DNA of 64,000 nucleotides. It comes from Altererythrobacter lutimaris. GTDB lineage: Bacteria; Pseudomonadota; Alphaproteobacteria; Sphingomonadales; Sphingomonadaceae. The first letter of the stretch is position 1. Every line of letters starts with the position of its first letter. The stretch covers positions 2,268,693 to 2,332,692 of the forward strand of contig NZ_JABWTA010000001.1 of the NCBI RefSeq assembly GCF_013371495.1, read 5' to 3'. The position numbers and the translations under genes are program-made. The notes beneath the pieces were generated by a model. The model saw only the letters and a list, made by a program, of their open reading frames with translations. It had not been told where the DNA came from and searched no databases. Shown here in pieces: positions 9,003-17,910 of this stretch.

Positions 9003-10028
9003 TTGATCGATTCCATCGCAAATCCAGAGCTTCCTGCAGATATGCGCGCCATCGGCTTTGCAAAAGCGGGCGGTCCGGACGTGCTTGCACTGGAGCGCGC
9101 GCCTTTGCCGGAATTGAAGCCGCAGGATGTGTTGATCCGTGTTGCCTATGCAGGCGTCAACCGACCGGACTGCATCCAACGCGCAGGCCATTATCCCGCG
9201 CCTCCGGGCGCTTCGCCAATTCTGGGGCTGGAAGCTTCAGGCCAGGTGGTCGCCGTTGGCGAGGAGGCTCCATCCGAGATGCTCGGGCAATTTGTCGCCG
9301 CACTCACACCGGGCGGGGGCTATGCGGAATATTGCACCGCGCCATGGCAGCATTGCTTGCATGTGCCGGAAGAACTGCCTTTGAAAGAGGCGGCAGCGCT
9401 GCCCGAAACGCTCTTCACTGTCTGGCATAACGTCTTTGAACGCGGGCTCGCGGCCGAAGGCGACCGGCTGCTGATCCATGGCGGCACTTCCGGCATTGGC
9501 ACCATGGCGATCATGCTCGCTAAGGCGTTCGATATCGAAGCGATCGTGACGTGCGGCGATGACGCCAAGTGCGAAGCCGCGCGCGCGGTCGGCGCAGACC
9601 TTGCGATCAATTACCGCGAGCAGGACTTTGTCGAAGTCGTCAAAGACCATACCGGCGGGAAGGGCGTAAACGTCGTTCTCGATATGGTTTCAGGCGACTA
9701 TGTGCCGCGCAATCTCAAATGCCTTGCTGAAGACGGGCGGCATGTGACCATCGCTGTGCTGGGCGGCCCCAAGGCAGAGCTCAACATGGCGTATATCATG
9801 ATGCGGCGGTTGACGTTGACGGGCTCAACGCTGCGCCCGCGTTCAGACGCGTTCAAGGCCGCGCTTGCTGACGAGATCGCACAGACCGCATGGCCGCTAT
9901 TCACCTCGCGCGAGCTGAAACCGGTGATGGATCAGAGCTTTCCATTGGAGGACGCCGCTGCGGCGCATGCGCGGATGGAGGCAGGCGAACATATCGGCAA
10001 GATCATATTGGAGGTTGCGCCAAATTAG
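9003..10028 (+). CDS. NAD(P)H-quinone oxidoreductase, zinc-independent MDR family (PIG3-like)
   Basis: A medium-chain dehydrogenase/reductase of about 341 aa that probably reduces quinones with NADPH. The catalytic N-domain includes PQDVLIRVAYAGVNRPDCIQ and LGLEASGQVVAVG. The Rossmann motif is IHGGTSGIGTMAIMLAKAF. The zinc-binding cysteines of alcohol dehydrogenases are absent, as expected for the quinone oxidoreductase branch. The start is uncertain: TTG at 9003 has a G-rich stretch in front and keeps the LPADMRAIG segment; ATG at 9042 and GTG at 8970 are alternatives. A GST gene follows after one base, suggesting a redox or detoxification pair. Confidence 0.87.
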   Translation: MIDSIANPELPADMRAIGFAKAGGPDVLALERAPLPELKPQDVLIRVAYAGVNRPDCIQRAGHYPAPPGASPILGLEASGQVVAVGEEAPSEMLGQFVAALTPGGGYAEYCTAPWQHCLHVPEELPLKEAAALPETLFTVWHNVFERGLAAEGDRLLIHGGTSGIGTMAIMLAKAFDIEAIVTCGDDAKCEAARAVGADLAINYREQDFVEVVKDHTGGKGVNVVLDMVSGDYVPRNLKCLAEDGRHVTIAVLGGPKAELNMAYIMMRRLTLTGSTLRPRSDAFKAALADEIAQTAWPLFTSRELKPVMDQSFPLEDAAAAHARMEAGEHIGKIILEVAPN

Positions 10029-10029
10029 C

Positions 10030-10662
10030 ATGAGCACTGAAAGCTACATCCTTCACGAAGACCCTCGCAGCGGCAATTGCTACAAGATCAAGCTGACCGC
10101 TGCGTTGCTCGGCATACCGCTCGAAACGCGGCAATACGATATCATTCAGGGGGAAACGCGAACGCCTGAATTTCTCGACCAGGTCAACGCCAATGGCCGC
10201 ATCCCTGTTTTGCAGATTGATAGTGCGGAAGAGACTCGCTTCCTGCCTGAGAGCAACGCGGCTTGCTGGTATCTCGCGAGCGGTTCGCATTTGATCCCTG
10301 ACGATCGCTTCGCACAAGCAGACATGCTGCGCTGGATGTTTTTCGAGCAGTACAATCACGAGCCGAACGTGGCGACTTTGCGTTTTTGGCTGCGATTTGT
10401 CGGTGAAGCCAACCTGTCAGACCAACAGCGCGCTCAGATCATGGCGAAGCGCATCGCGGGACAGGATGCACTCGCGCTTATGAACGACAATCTGGAGAGC
10501 CGGGCTTTCATGGCCGGAGATGCACCGACGCTCGCTGACATGGCGCTCTTTCCTTACACCCATGTAGCGGAGGAAGGCGGCTTCGGTCTCGGCAATTACC
10601 CGCATATCGAAGCCTGGATTGCTCGCATCAAGGACCTGCCCGGTTTCACCGCGATGGAGTGA
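10030..10662 (+). CDS. Glutathione S-transferase family protein
   Basis: A 210-aa GST-like protein with a thioredoxin-fold N-terminal half (about 1-80), containing RSGNCYKIKLTAALLG and the cis-proline segment NGRIPVLQI, then LPESNAACWYLA, where the glutathione-contacting E-S pair sits. An all-alpha C-terminal domain follows (DAPTLADMALFPYTHVAEEG). It probably conjugates or reduces small electrophiles with glutathione; the substrate is unknown. The ATG at 10030 follows the quinone oxidoreductase stop almost directly, so the two are very likely one transcript. A stem-loop lies about 80 bases after the stop. Confidence 0.9.
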   Translation: MSTESYILHEDPRSGNCYKIKLTAALLGIPLETRQYDIIQGETRTPEFLDQVNANGRIPVLQIDSAEETRFLPESNAACWYLASGSHLIPDDRFAQADMLRWMFFEQYNHEPNVATLRFWLRFVGEANLSDQQRAQIMAKRIAGQDALALMNDNLESRAFMAGDAPTLADMALFPYTHVAEEGGFGLGNYPHIEAWIARIKDLPGFTAME

Positions 10663-10740
10663 TCCGGGGCGCAAACACGCCCGGCATCCGCCTTCGCGCT
10701 TGCCGAATCCGTCTCGCTCGCCTATCTCCCTCTACGCAAC

Positions 10741-10768
10741 GGCCGCTCCGCAAGGGGCGGCCCTTTTA
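10741..10768 (+). terminator. Rho-independent terminator between the GST gene and trcR
   Basis: A 9-bp stem (GGCCGCTCC with GGGGCGGCC, one G-U pair) closes on a GCAA tetraloop and is followed by CTTTTATA. It lies about 80 bases after the GST stop and only 18 bases before the TrcR start, so it may also act in the TrcR leader. Confidence 0.65.
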
Positions 10769-10786
10769 TATTCAACGGAGATTTTC

Positions 10787-11617
10787 ATGGCCCAGGCAAC
10801 CCCGCTGATGCCGCATGCCACCGCCACCTGGCTGGTTGACCACACTGGTTTGAGCTTCGAGCAGATCGCTGACTTTTGCGGCCTGCACATTCTCGAAGTG
10901 CAAGCGATGGCGGACGATCTGGCTGGCAGCAAATATACTGGCCGTGATCCGCTCCACTCCGGCGAGCTGACACAGGAAGAGATTGCCCGCGGCGAAGCCG
11001 ATGAGTCTTACGAGTTGAAGATGCAGAAGGCGCCTGTTGAAGTGACTCGCACCAAGGGCCCGCGTTACACGCCGGTGTCGAAGCGTCAGGATAAGCCTGA
11101 TGGCATCGCATGGCTGCTGCGCAATCACCCTGAGATTTCCGATGCACAGATTTCCAAGCTGATCGGCACGACGCGCAACACGATCAATGCGATCCGCGAG
11201 CGGAGCCACTGGAACATCCAGAATATCCAGCCGAAAGACCCTGTGACGCTCGGTCTGTGTTCGCAGCGCGAGCTTGACGCTGTGGTTGCGAAGGCTGCGA
11301 AACGCGCTGGCGTGACGGAAGCGGAAACGCCTGCTGAAGATGTCGTGATCGACAATCGCTCCGACAAGGAAAAGCTGATCGAAGAGCTGCGCGCTGAGCG
11401 TGAAGCCAATGCCAAGGCTGCTGCCGAGGCCGCCCAAGAAGCGGAAGCCGAAGCATGGCTTGAACAGAAGCGCGAAGCTGAAGCAGCTGACGAGGCCGCT
11501 GCACCGACGCCGGAAGAGGCGTTCATTGAAGCGCCTGCAGAAGAGCCGGCTGAAGAAGCAGCCCCAGAAGCAGACGCTGAGGACAGCGACGAAGACGAGA
11601 ACCCGCCGACTTTATAG
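10787..11617 (+). CDS. trcR: TrcR-like cell-cycle transcriptional regulator (DUF1013)
   Basis: A 276-aa DUF1013 protein. The conserved core (about 1-170) has two helix-turn-helix-like parts: TGLSFEQIADFCGLHILEV and HPEISDAQISKLIGTTRNTI. Proteins of this family are annotated as TrcR cell-cycle regulators in alphaproteobacteria and associate with RNA polymerase in Rhodobacter; that role is transferred from the family. The last ~85 residues form a charged, Ala/Glu-rich tail that looks disordered. The ATG at 10787 has an ACGGAG ribosome site six bases in front. A tetraloop terminator lies just upstream, so it probably has its own promoter or is attenuated. Confidence 0.88.
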   Translation: MAQATPLMPHATATWLVDHTGLSFEQIADFCGLHILEVQAMADDLAGSKYTGRDPLHSGELTQEEIARGEADESYELKMQKAPVEVTRTKGPRYTPVSKRQDKPDGIAWLLRNHPEISDAQISKLIGTTRNTINAIRERSHWNIQNIQPKDPVTLGLCSQRELDAVVAKAAKRAGVTEAETPAEDVVIDNRSDKEKLIEELRAEREANAKAAAEAAQEAEAEAWLEQKREAEAADEAAAPTPEEAFIEAPAEEPAEEAAPEADAEDSDEDENPPTL

Positions 11618-11720
11618 AGCTTGCGAGGTCTTTGCTCTTAACTCGCATTCCGCAATTTTAATCGCGCAGCGGCTCGCTTAACCGCTTGTAGAATCTCGCT
11701 TGCTAGGCCATTCAACTGAC

Positions 11721-13391
11721 ATGCCTGTCAGTAATGCGCCCTATCATCACCCAACGCCATGGGACACGCAGTTCGAACCTGTCGCGCTGCCGGATATGCT
11801 GGCGCGAACAGTCGCGAGAAATCCGGAATCACCGTTCCTCCATTTCATGGGGCGGACATACAGCTACAAGGATATCAGCAAAGAGGCGAACATCTTCGCA
11901 CGTCGCCTCAAGCAATTGGGCATCGAGAAAGGCGACCGTGTCGGCCTGTTCCTACCCAACGTGCCGATCTATGCCGCAGCCTATTACGGAGCGATGATGG
12001 CAGGCGCGGTGGTTGTGAACTTCTCGCCGCTCTACACCGTTGAGGAACTCTCATGGCAGGTCGAGGACTCCGGCACAAAGCTCTTGGTCACCGTCGACGT
12101 ACCCGAGTTGTACGACACCGCGAGCAAGGTATTGGAAGAGTCGAGCCTCGAGACACTCGTGGTCGGCTCGCTTGCTGAACAATTGCCAACTTTGAAGAGC
12201 CTTGCTCTGCGGCTGCTTGGGCGCAGCAAGATCGCCAAGGTCGGCTGGTCGGACAGTATTCGCGCGTGGTCGGACATCAGCTTTGATCCCACAGCGGACT
12301 TGCCCGATGTGTCGCATGAAGATCTGGCGCTGCTCCAATATACCGGCGGCACAACGGGGCGGCCAAAAGGCGCGATGCTCGGGCATGACCAACTCTCCGT
12401 GAACGCGCAGCAGGTCGCCGCGATCAATCCGTTTGGCGATGCGTACAAGGAAGTCTTCATGGGCGCGCTTCCCTTCTTCCATGTATTCGCGAACACCAGC
12501 CTCTTGAATCACGCGGTTGCGACAGGGGCATCAATTGCGATGTTGCCGCGTTTTGATGCGGGCCAGGTATTGAAGACAATCGCCAAATACAGGGCAACCG
12601 GCTTCCCCGGTGTGCCGACTATGTTTCAGGCTCTGCTCGATCATCCCGATCTGGCGAAGACTGATCTTTCCTCTTTGAAGGTTTGCATCTCGGGCGGCGC
12701 GCCGATGCCTGCTCCCGTGCATTCGAAGTTCGAAGAAGTCACCGGCGTTCGCGTTGTCGAAGGCTATGGCTTGACGGAGAGCTCCGGGGTGGTTTCCGTC
12801 AATCCTTACGCGGGCATGCGCAAAAAAGGCACGATCGGGCAGCTGGTGGCCGGCACTGAAGTCGTGTTCCTCGACAAGGAAGATCCGAACACTCTTGCGC
12901 CCGAGGGCGAGCCTGGAGAGCTCGCTGTTCACGGCCCGCAGATCATGCGTGGGTACTGGAACAGGCCCGATGCTTCGGACGCAACCTTCGTTACGCGCGG
13001 CAACAAGGCCTATTTGCGCACGGGCGATGTCGCGACATTGGATGAAGATGGCTTCCTTGAGATCGTTGACCGGATCAAGGACATGATTGCGGTCGGGGGT
13101 TTCAAGGTCTTCCCGAGCCAGGTTGAAGATGTCCTGTTGGAACATGCCGCCGTCAAAGAGGCGCTCGTGATCGGTGTGCCGCACGATTATCTCGGCGAGA
13201 TGCCGCGCGCTTACATCACCCTGCAGGACGGCGCCGATGATAGCGTTGAAGCGCTCGCTGAATGGCTTAATGGCCATGTCGGCAAGCATGAGCGGGTGGA
13301 AAGCATCGTTATCCGCGACGAATTGCCCAAGACGCTGGTCGGAAAGCTTGATCGCAAGGCTCTGCGCGCGGAAGTGTTCGGCAACAGCTGA
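11721..13391 (+). CDS. Long-chain-fatty-acid--CoA ligase
   Basis: A 556-aa AMP-forming acyl-CoA synthetase. The ATP/AMP signature YTGGTTGRPKGAM lies near residue 208, followed by VVEGYGLTESS, LRTGDVATLDEDGFLEIVDR and the C-terminal lysine in LPKTLVGKLDRKAL. This is the FadD-type order and length, so it most likely activates medium- or long-chain fatty acids for beta-oxidation at the cytoplasmic membrane. No signal or TM segment is present. The ATG at 11721 (MPVSNAPYHHPTPW) is preferred; an in-frame start seven codons earlier exists. A strong bidirectional terminator follows. Confidence 0.93.
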   Translation: MPVSNAPYHHPTPWDTQFEPVALPDMLARTVARNPESPFLHFMGRTYSYKDISKEANIFARRLKQLGIEKGDRVGLFLPNVPIYAAAYYGAMMAGAVVVNFSPLYTVEELSWQVEDSGTKLLVTVDVPELYDTASKVLEESSLETLVVGSLAEQLPTLKSLALRLLGRSKIAKVGWSDSIRAWSDISFDPTADLPDVSHEDLALLQYTGGTTGRPKGAMLGHDQLSVNAQQVAAINPFGDAYKEVFMGALPFFHVFANTSLLNHAVATGASIAMLPRFDAGQVLKTIAKYRATGFPGVPTMFQALLDHPDLAKTDLSSLKVCISGGAPMPAPVHSKFEEVTGVRVVEGYGLTESSGVVSVNPYAGMRKKGTIGQLVAGTEVVFLDKEDPNTLAPEGEPGELAVHGPQIMRGYWNRPDASDATFVTRGNKAYLRTGDVATLDEDGFLEIVDRIKDMIAVGGFKVFPSQVEDVLLEHAAVKEALVIGVPHDYLGEMPRAYITLQDGADDSVEALAEWLNGHVGKHERVESIVIRDELPKTLVGKLDRKALRAEVFGNS

Positions 13392-13409
13392 GATCCGGCG
13401 GCGCAAACA

Positions 13410-13442
13410 AAAAGGGCGCTGCCATTTCTGGCGCGCCCTTTT
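13410..13442. terminator. Bidirectional terminator between acyl-CoA ligase and bactofilin genes
   Basis: AAAAGGGCGC (13410-13419) pairs perfectly with GCGCCCTTTT (13433-13442); inside, GCCA pairs with TGGC around a TTTC loop, with one bulged T. A- and T-runs on both flanks make it work in either direction for the convergent genes. Confidence 0.85.
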
Positions 13443-13468
13443 CGCACAAGCCCGTTTAAGGGTTGAGC

Positions 13469-13906
13469 TCAGCCAGCAAGGCTTAGCTTGGGCTCATCAC
13501 CCGAACCGTTTCCCTCAGCACTCGCTTCGGGTGCTTTGGACTTGGCAGGAACCGCGTCGTTCTGGCGGCGCTGCGGTGTGCTGTGTGCGAAGCGACCTTC
13601 CACTTGTGCGCCTTGCTCGATGGTCAGCGCGTCATAAGCAACATCGCCGTCGATGCGCGCGCTCTTGAGGATCACCAATTCGCGCGCTTTGATGGAGCCA
13701 GTGACTTTGCCGGCAAGCCGTGCGGTTTCCGCTTCGATCCCGCCGGTTACGTGGCTGCTTTCGCCCTGGACCAGGCTCGCGCATTTGATGTCGCCTTCAA
13801 CCTTGCCGTCAATGTGCAGATCAGCTGACGCTTCGACATCGCCGCGAATCGAAACATCCGAGCCGAGCACGGAGAAAGTGGATGAGTTGTTGTTGCGGGT
13901 CGCCAT
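13469..13906 (-). CDS. Bactofilin (polymer-forming cytoskeletal protein)
   Basis: A bactofilin of 145 aa from the ATG at 13906. The beta-helical core (about 10-110) has repeats such as ISVRGDV-like strands: SVLGSDVSIRGDVEASADLH, DGKVEGDIKCASLVQGESS, LAGKVTGSIKARELVILKSA. These proteins form filaments under the membrane without nucleotides and place cell-wall enzymes. The short tails on both sides are typical. An alternative start at 13969 gives MFSKKSDARQSS, which also looks like a bactofilin N-terminus; both starts have GGAG in front, and the longer one would overlap the M23 gene by 47 bases. The gene follows an M23 peptidase in one operon, a known bactofilin arrangement. Confidence 0.93.
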   Translation of the reverse strand: MATRNNNSSTFSVLGSDVSIRGDVEASADLHIDGKVEGDIKCASLVQGESSHVTGGIEAETARLAGKVTGSIKARELVILKSARIDGDVAYDALTIEQGAQVEGRFAHSTPQRRQNDAVPAKSKAPEASAEGNGSGDEPKLSLAG

Positions 13907-13922
13907 AGGGGGAATCTCCGGT

Positions 13923-15083
13923 TCAGCGGGACGCGAGCTCTGTCGGGCGTCGGACTTCTTCGAGAACATCTGGCACGGTCTCCAGAAAGAAGCGCGGATT
14001 GACCGCGCGGTCATTGATACGCACCTCGAAGTGGAGATGCGGCCCGGTCGAACGGCCGGTTGAGCCGATGGCGCCGATCAGGTCGCCAGCGGAAACTTGG
14101 TCTCCCACTTTCGCATGGAAGCGAGACATGTGGGCATAGCGGGTGATTACGCCATTTCCATGGCGGATCTCTACGGTCTTGCCGTAGCCTGCCTTGTGGC
14201 CAACAAAGCTTACGACGCCTTTGCCGGTCGAATAGATGTCAGAACCGGTTGGCCCTTTGAAGTCGAGCCCGCGATGCATGGCTGCGCGGCGCGTGAACGG
14301 ATCGCGGCGCGGGCCAAAGCCCGAGGAAATGGTTGTTTGCTGAGCGCTTGTCGGCATGACTTGGGGCAAGCCGTCCAAACCGTTTTCTAGCGCAGTCATC
14401 CGCGCAAGGCTAAGGCCCAAGCGCTCGAAACGCGGGTCAATCGAGCCGTCAGCAGAGGTTGAAAGCAATTCCAGCGGACCACCCATCGCATCGCGTTCAG
14501 CGCGGCTTACGATTGCTTTGGGATCGAGACCGAGTTTCTGGATGCCTTTTGCAGCGCGCGCCGAGCGTTGGTCGGCAAACTTGGTCAAGCGCTCGACGAA
14601 TGCGATCTGGCGGGCTTCAATGGTTGCGAGGCCAACGGCTTCTGGGAAAGAAGCACCGACCTTCTCGATCATCTCGGCAGCTTCACCCGATGAATCAGTG
14701 ACAGTGCCCTTTTCCAGCGCATCGACCGGTAAAGCATCCGTGATGCCTTCCAGAAATTCCTGACGGCGTTGAAGATCGTCGGCAACTGCCTGCAGGTTTT
14801 CGCCGTAAGCTGCGCGACGCTCCTCTGCCGTAGCAACCTTGGCCTCACGCTCCAGCAGCGACAGCCGGTTCGCTTCAGCCTGATACTTGGTCCACGCCAT
14901 CGCGCCGAGCGACAGCGCCCAGCCGATCAGCAAGCCGAGCACCACCGCGGCGGCAGCCATCTGCACACGCGACGACACTTTGATAAAGCGAACATGTCCC
15001 TGCGAGCGCATAAAAAACTCGCGATCCGGGAACCAGGAACGCACACGGTCCAACCAACCGTTAGCTTTTGCGTTTCTGAACAA
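13923..15083 (-). CDS. M23 family metallopeptidase, membrane-anchored, bactofilin operon
   Basis: A 386-aa peptidoglycan endopeptidase. One N-terminal membrane segment (about residues 43-65, VVLGLLIGWALSLGAMAW) anchors it; a periplasmic alpha-helical region follows (about 66-230, rich in Glu/Arg/Ala). The catalytic LytM domain (about 250-365) keeps all ligands: HRGLDF, YAHMS and HLHFEV. A start at 15083 gives MFRNAKANGWLDRVRSWFPDREFF, a basic cytoplasmic stub. It is followed directly by bactofilin, and family knowledge links such pairs to localized wall cutting and cell shape. Proposed cleavage of peptide cross-links is inferred from the intact metal site. Confidence 0.93.
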   Translation of the reverse strand: MFRNAKANGWLDRVRSWFPDREFFMRSQGHVRFIKVSSRVQMAAAAVVLGLLIGWALSLGAMAWTKYQAEANRLSLLEREAKVATAEERRAAYGENLQAVADDLQRRQEFLEGITDALPVDALEKGTVTDSSGEAAEMIEKVGASFPEAVGLATIEARQIAFVERLTKFADQRSARAAKGIQKLGLDPKAIVSRAERDAMGGPLELLSTSADGSIDPRFERLGLSLARMTALENGLDGLPQVMPTSAQQTTISSGFGPRRDPFTRRAAMHRGLDFKGPTGSDIYSTGKGVVSFVGHKAGYGKTVEIRHGNGVITRYAHMSRFHAKVGDQVSAGDLIGAIGSTGRSTGPHLHFEVRINDRAVNPRFFLETVPDVLEEVRRPTELASR

Positions 15084-15332
15084 AGCGAACCCTCATTGAC
15101 GGCGATCATTTTTGATCTGTGGACGCGGTATAGCGGGCCTAGCCGTTAGGGCCATATAAAGTATTAATGCGCGGGGTGAGATGCGCACATGATGCGGTGA
15201 GTTGTGAAAAGCGCATGCTTGGTAAACAGATCGCCTGCAAATCTTCACTCTAATGCAAGCAGAATCACCAAGCATATCGAAAAGATTCAGGGCACTTTTC
15301 ATCCAGGACTGACAGCTTGGCAGGAGGCTGCT

Positions 15333-16622
15333 ATGCGGGCCGGTGTTATGGCCAGTGCAGCGAATCTTAGCTCCGATCCGGCGGCGACTATCGCCGATCT
15401 CGCAACCTCAGCGCGTAGCGCGCAGCGTGTGCTCGCAACCATGCCGAGCGAGGCCAAGCAAGCCGCGCTGATGAAAGCGGCGGAGGCCGTGCGTGAAGAC
15501 GAAAGCGCAATTCTGGCCGCCAACGCGCAGGACATGGCAGCAGGCGAAGCCAACGGTCTGACGTCTGCCATGCTCGACCGCTTGAAACTGGACGAAGCGC
15601 GGTTGGAAGGGATTGCAAGCGCGGTCGAAGCTGTCGCGCAGCTCGCCGATCCGGTGGGCGATGTGATTGATCAGAGCGAGCGACCCAATGGCTTGAAGCT
15701 GGCACGGGTACGCATTCCTATCGGTACGATCGGGATCATTTATGAAAGCCGCCCCAATGTGACCGCTGATGCAGCGGCGCTGTGTGTACGCTCAGGCAAT
15801 GCTGCGATCCTGCGCGGCGGCAGCGAAGCGGTGCATTCCAATCGCGCGATTGCCGCAGCGATGGCGCGCGGCCTTGCGGCCGGCGGGATTCCTGAAGGCG
15901 CAGTGCAGCTCGTGCCGACGCAGGACCGCGAAGCAGTCGGCGCAATGCTGACAGCGGCAGGCCAGATCGACATGATTGTCCCGCGCGGCGGCAAGAGCCT
16001 CGTTGCGCGCGTCCAGAACGATGCCCGCGTGCCGGTGCTCGCGCACCTTGATGGTATTTGTCACACCTATATCCATTCGGCGGCTGACCCGCAGATGGCG
16101 CGCGATCTCGCGCTTAATGCGAAAATGCGGCGCACAGGCATTTGCGGCGCGATGGAGACACTGCTGCTCGATACGTGCTTTCCCGAGGCGGCGAGCGTGG
16201 TCGCGGCACTCATCGATGCAGGCTGCGAAGTGCGCGGGGACGCGCGCGTTCAAGCGCTCGAAACGCGAGTGACACCTGCCAGCGACAATGACTGGGATAC
16301 CGAATATCTCGAAGCGGTTGTGTCTGCCGCCATGGTGGACGGCGTTGAAGATGCGATGGCGCATATCGCGCGGCATTCCTCAGGCCATACCGAGGCCATC
16401 GTCACGTCCGATGAAACGGCAGCAGAGCGGTTCCTCGCTCAAGTGGATTCCGCCATCGTCATGCACAATGCCTCGACACAATATGCTGATGGCGGCGAGT
16501 TTGGTTTGGGCGCGGAGATCGGCATCGCTACCGGCCGCTTGCATGCACGCGGACCGGTCGCGCTCGAAGGGCTTACCACTTACAAATGGCAAGTGCGCGG
16601 CAGCGGGCAAGCGCGCCCGTAA
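15333..16622 (+). CDS. proA: Glutamate-5-semialdehyde dehydrogenase (gamma-glutamyl phosphate reductase)
   Basis: A 429-aa enzyme reducing gamma-glutamyl phosphate to glutamate-5-semialdehyde with NADPH, the second step of proline synthesis. The catalytic cysteine is in NAKMRRTGICGAMETLL, and VIYESRPNVT-type and IVPRGGKSLV segments match the family. The ATG at 15333 is chosen because AGGAGG lies five bases before it; an in-frame ATG at 15204 would add 43 residues of poor family fit. proB is not next to it. It leads a same-strand series through nadD, rsfS and rlmH. The ~250 bases before it are shared with the divergent M23 gene and should hold both promoters. Confidence 0.95.
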   Translation: MRAGVMASAANLSSDPAATIADLATSARSAQRVLATMPSEAKQAALMKAAEAVREDESAILAANAQDMAAGEANGLTSAMLDRLKLDEARLEGIASAVEAVAQLADPVGDVIDQSERPNGLKLARVRIPIGTIGIIYESRPNVTADAAALCVRSGNAAILRGGSEAVHSNRAIAAAMARGLAAGGIPEGAVQLVPTQDREAVGAMLTAAGQIDMIVPRGGKSLVARVQNDARVPVLAHLDGICHTYIHSAADPQMARDLALNAKMRRTGICGAMETLLLDTCFPEAASVVAALIDAGCEVRGDARVQALETRVTPASDNDWDTEYLEAVVSAAMVDGVEDAMAHIARHSSGHTEAIVTSDETAAERFLAQVDSAIVMHNASTQYADGGEFGLGAEIGIATGRLHARGPVALEGLTTYKWQVRGSGQARP

Positions 16623-16631
16623 GCGCCTCAT

Positions 16632-17279
16632 ATGGCTCAGCTTACCGGACTTCTTGGCGGCAGTTTCAATCCTGCGCATGGCGGGCATCGCCGCATCACG
16701 CGCTTTGCGATTGATGCGCTCGGCCTTGATGAGGCCTGGTGGCTGGTCTCGCCCGGCAATCCTTTAAAACCGAAGAAAGGCATGGCGCCGCTCGCCGCTC
16801 GCCTCAGAAGCGCTCAGCAGATGGCGCGTCGCGCCCCTATTACAGCCACGGCAGTGGAGCGAAAATTGGGCACGCGCTACACTGTCGAAACGCTTGCTGC
16901 GCTCAAGCGCCGCTACCCCAAACGCGACTTTGTATGGCTGATGGGCTCTGACAATCTCGCGCAGTTCCATCTGTGGAAAGACTGGCGACGGATCGCGGCA
17001 ATGATGCCGATTGCAGTGATCGCACGTCCCGGTTATGATGCCGATGCCTTGGCGAGCCCCGCCATGGCCTGGCTCAGGCGGTATCGCATGTCGCTCGCCA
17101 GTTTCCGAAACGGGGGCTACAGGAGCGCACCGGCACTGGTGTTTTTGCGTTTTGATCCTGATCCGCGCTCAGCCACGGCGATCCGCCGCGCTGATCCGAA
17201 TTGGGCCGCAAGACATGCCGGAAAATCTGCAAGAGACGGGCTCACGCATCGCTTGGTTTCAAGCGAGGGGGAGCCATGA
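16632..17279 (+). CDS. nadD: Nicotinate-nucleotide adenylyltransferase
   Basis: Adenylates nicotinate mononucleotide to deamido-NAD in NAD synthesis. The 215-aa protein opens with LLGGSFNPAHGGHRRI, the GxFxPxHxGH nucleotidyltransferase motif (about 7-20), contains DFVWLMGSDNLAQFHLWKDW with the substrate-contact G-S/A-D-N segment (about 97-116), and ends with RSATAIRRADPN, matching the SxTxIR phosphate-binding motif. It starts nine bases after proA and precedes rsfS, a linkage common in alphaproteobacteria. Confidence 0.95.
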   Translation: MAQLTGLLGGSFNPAHGGHRRITRFAIDALGLDEAWWLVSPGNPLKPKKGMAPLAARLRSAQQMARRAPITATAVERKLGTRYTVETLAALKRRYPKRDFVWLMGSDNLAQFHLWKDWRRIAAMMPIAVIARPGYDADALASPAMAWLRRYRMSLASFRNGGYRSAPALVFLRFDPDPRSATAIRRADPNWAARHAGKSARDGLTHRLVSSEGEP

Positions 17280-17369
17280 GGCGAGGCTCACACGGTTGGC
17301 CTTATCCTCATCTTGCGTTCAGCGCTTTTGTGTCATCCGATTCCACATTTGGGAGTATAAAATCCGCCT

Positions 17370-17795
17370 ATGAACCAGGCGCAAAACACTGTGGCTTCGG
17401 CCGAGAACGCAAAGGTAGTCGCAATGGCCGCTAACTCATTAGATCTGTCTCCGGACGCGCTGCATGCGCTCGTCATGAGCCAATTGGATGATGACCAGGC
17501 GCAAGAGATCGTTACGATCCCGCTCGCTGGGAAAAGTTCGATTGCCGATCACATGGTGATCGCATCAGGTCGTTCGACACGGCAAGTGGCCTCCATCGCG
17601 CAAAAGCTGGCCGAGAAGATCAAGCAGGCTGGCTTTGGCCCTGCGCGGGTTGAAGGCCTTCCGGCCGCTGACTGGGTGCTGATCGATGCAGGCGATGTGG
17701 TCGTGCATCTTTTCCGTCCGGAAGTGCGCAGCTTTTACAATCTGGAGCGGATGTGGGCGCTAGGCGATGCGCCGGATGCTGCAATAAGTAGTTAG
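17370..17795 (+). CDS. rsfS: Ribosomal silencing factor RsfS
   Basis: A 141-aa protein of the RsfS/Iojap family that binds L14 of the large ribosomal subunit and blocks subunit joining in starvation. The conserved core (about 30-135) has ADHMVIASGRSTRQVASIAQ, GLPAADWVLIDAGDVVVHLF and the ending RSFYNLERMW. The first ATG is at 17370; an internal ATG at 17424 would remove 18 residues outside the conserved core and is equally possible. A ~130-base spacer with several hairpins separates it from rlmH. Confidence 0.93.
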   Translation: MNQAQNTVASAENAKVVAMAANSLDLSPDALHALVMSQLDDDQAQEIVTIPLAGKSSIADHMVIASGRSTRQVASIAQKLAEKIKQAGFGPARVEGLPAADWVLIDAGDVVVHLFRPEVRSFYNLERMWALGDAPDAAISS

Positions 17796-17814
17796 GAAGT
17801 AGCGCAACTGGCGC

Positions 17815-17910
17815 GCCGCGAAGCGGCCAGAGGGCGAACGCCCGACCGCAGCTGCCCTGCAGCGTAGCGGAGGGAATAGCAGCGAGGACGCCCGCGCGGA
17901 TGCGCGGGCG
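17815..17910 (+). repeat. Array of four GC-rich hairpins between rsfS and rlmH
   Basis: Four short inverted repeats follow one another: GCCGC-GAA-GCGGC (17815-17827), GGGCG-AA-CGCCC (17832-17843), GCTGC-CCT-GCAGC (17851-17863) and CGCCCGCGC-GGAT-GCGCGGGCG (17889-17910). The last has a perfect 9-bp stem and ends 14 bases before the rlmH ATG. None has a U-run, so they are not simple terminators. They may form a dispersed palindromic repeat or an RNA processing or translation-control element. Confidence 0.6.

Noticed and set aside
15204-15332. N-terminal extension of ProA from the ATG at 15204
   Set aside because: The added 43 residues do not fit the family, while AGGAGG stands five bases before the ATG at 15333.
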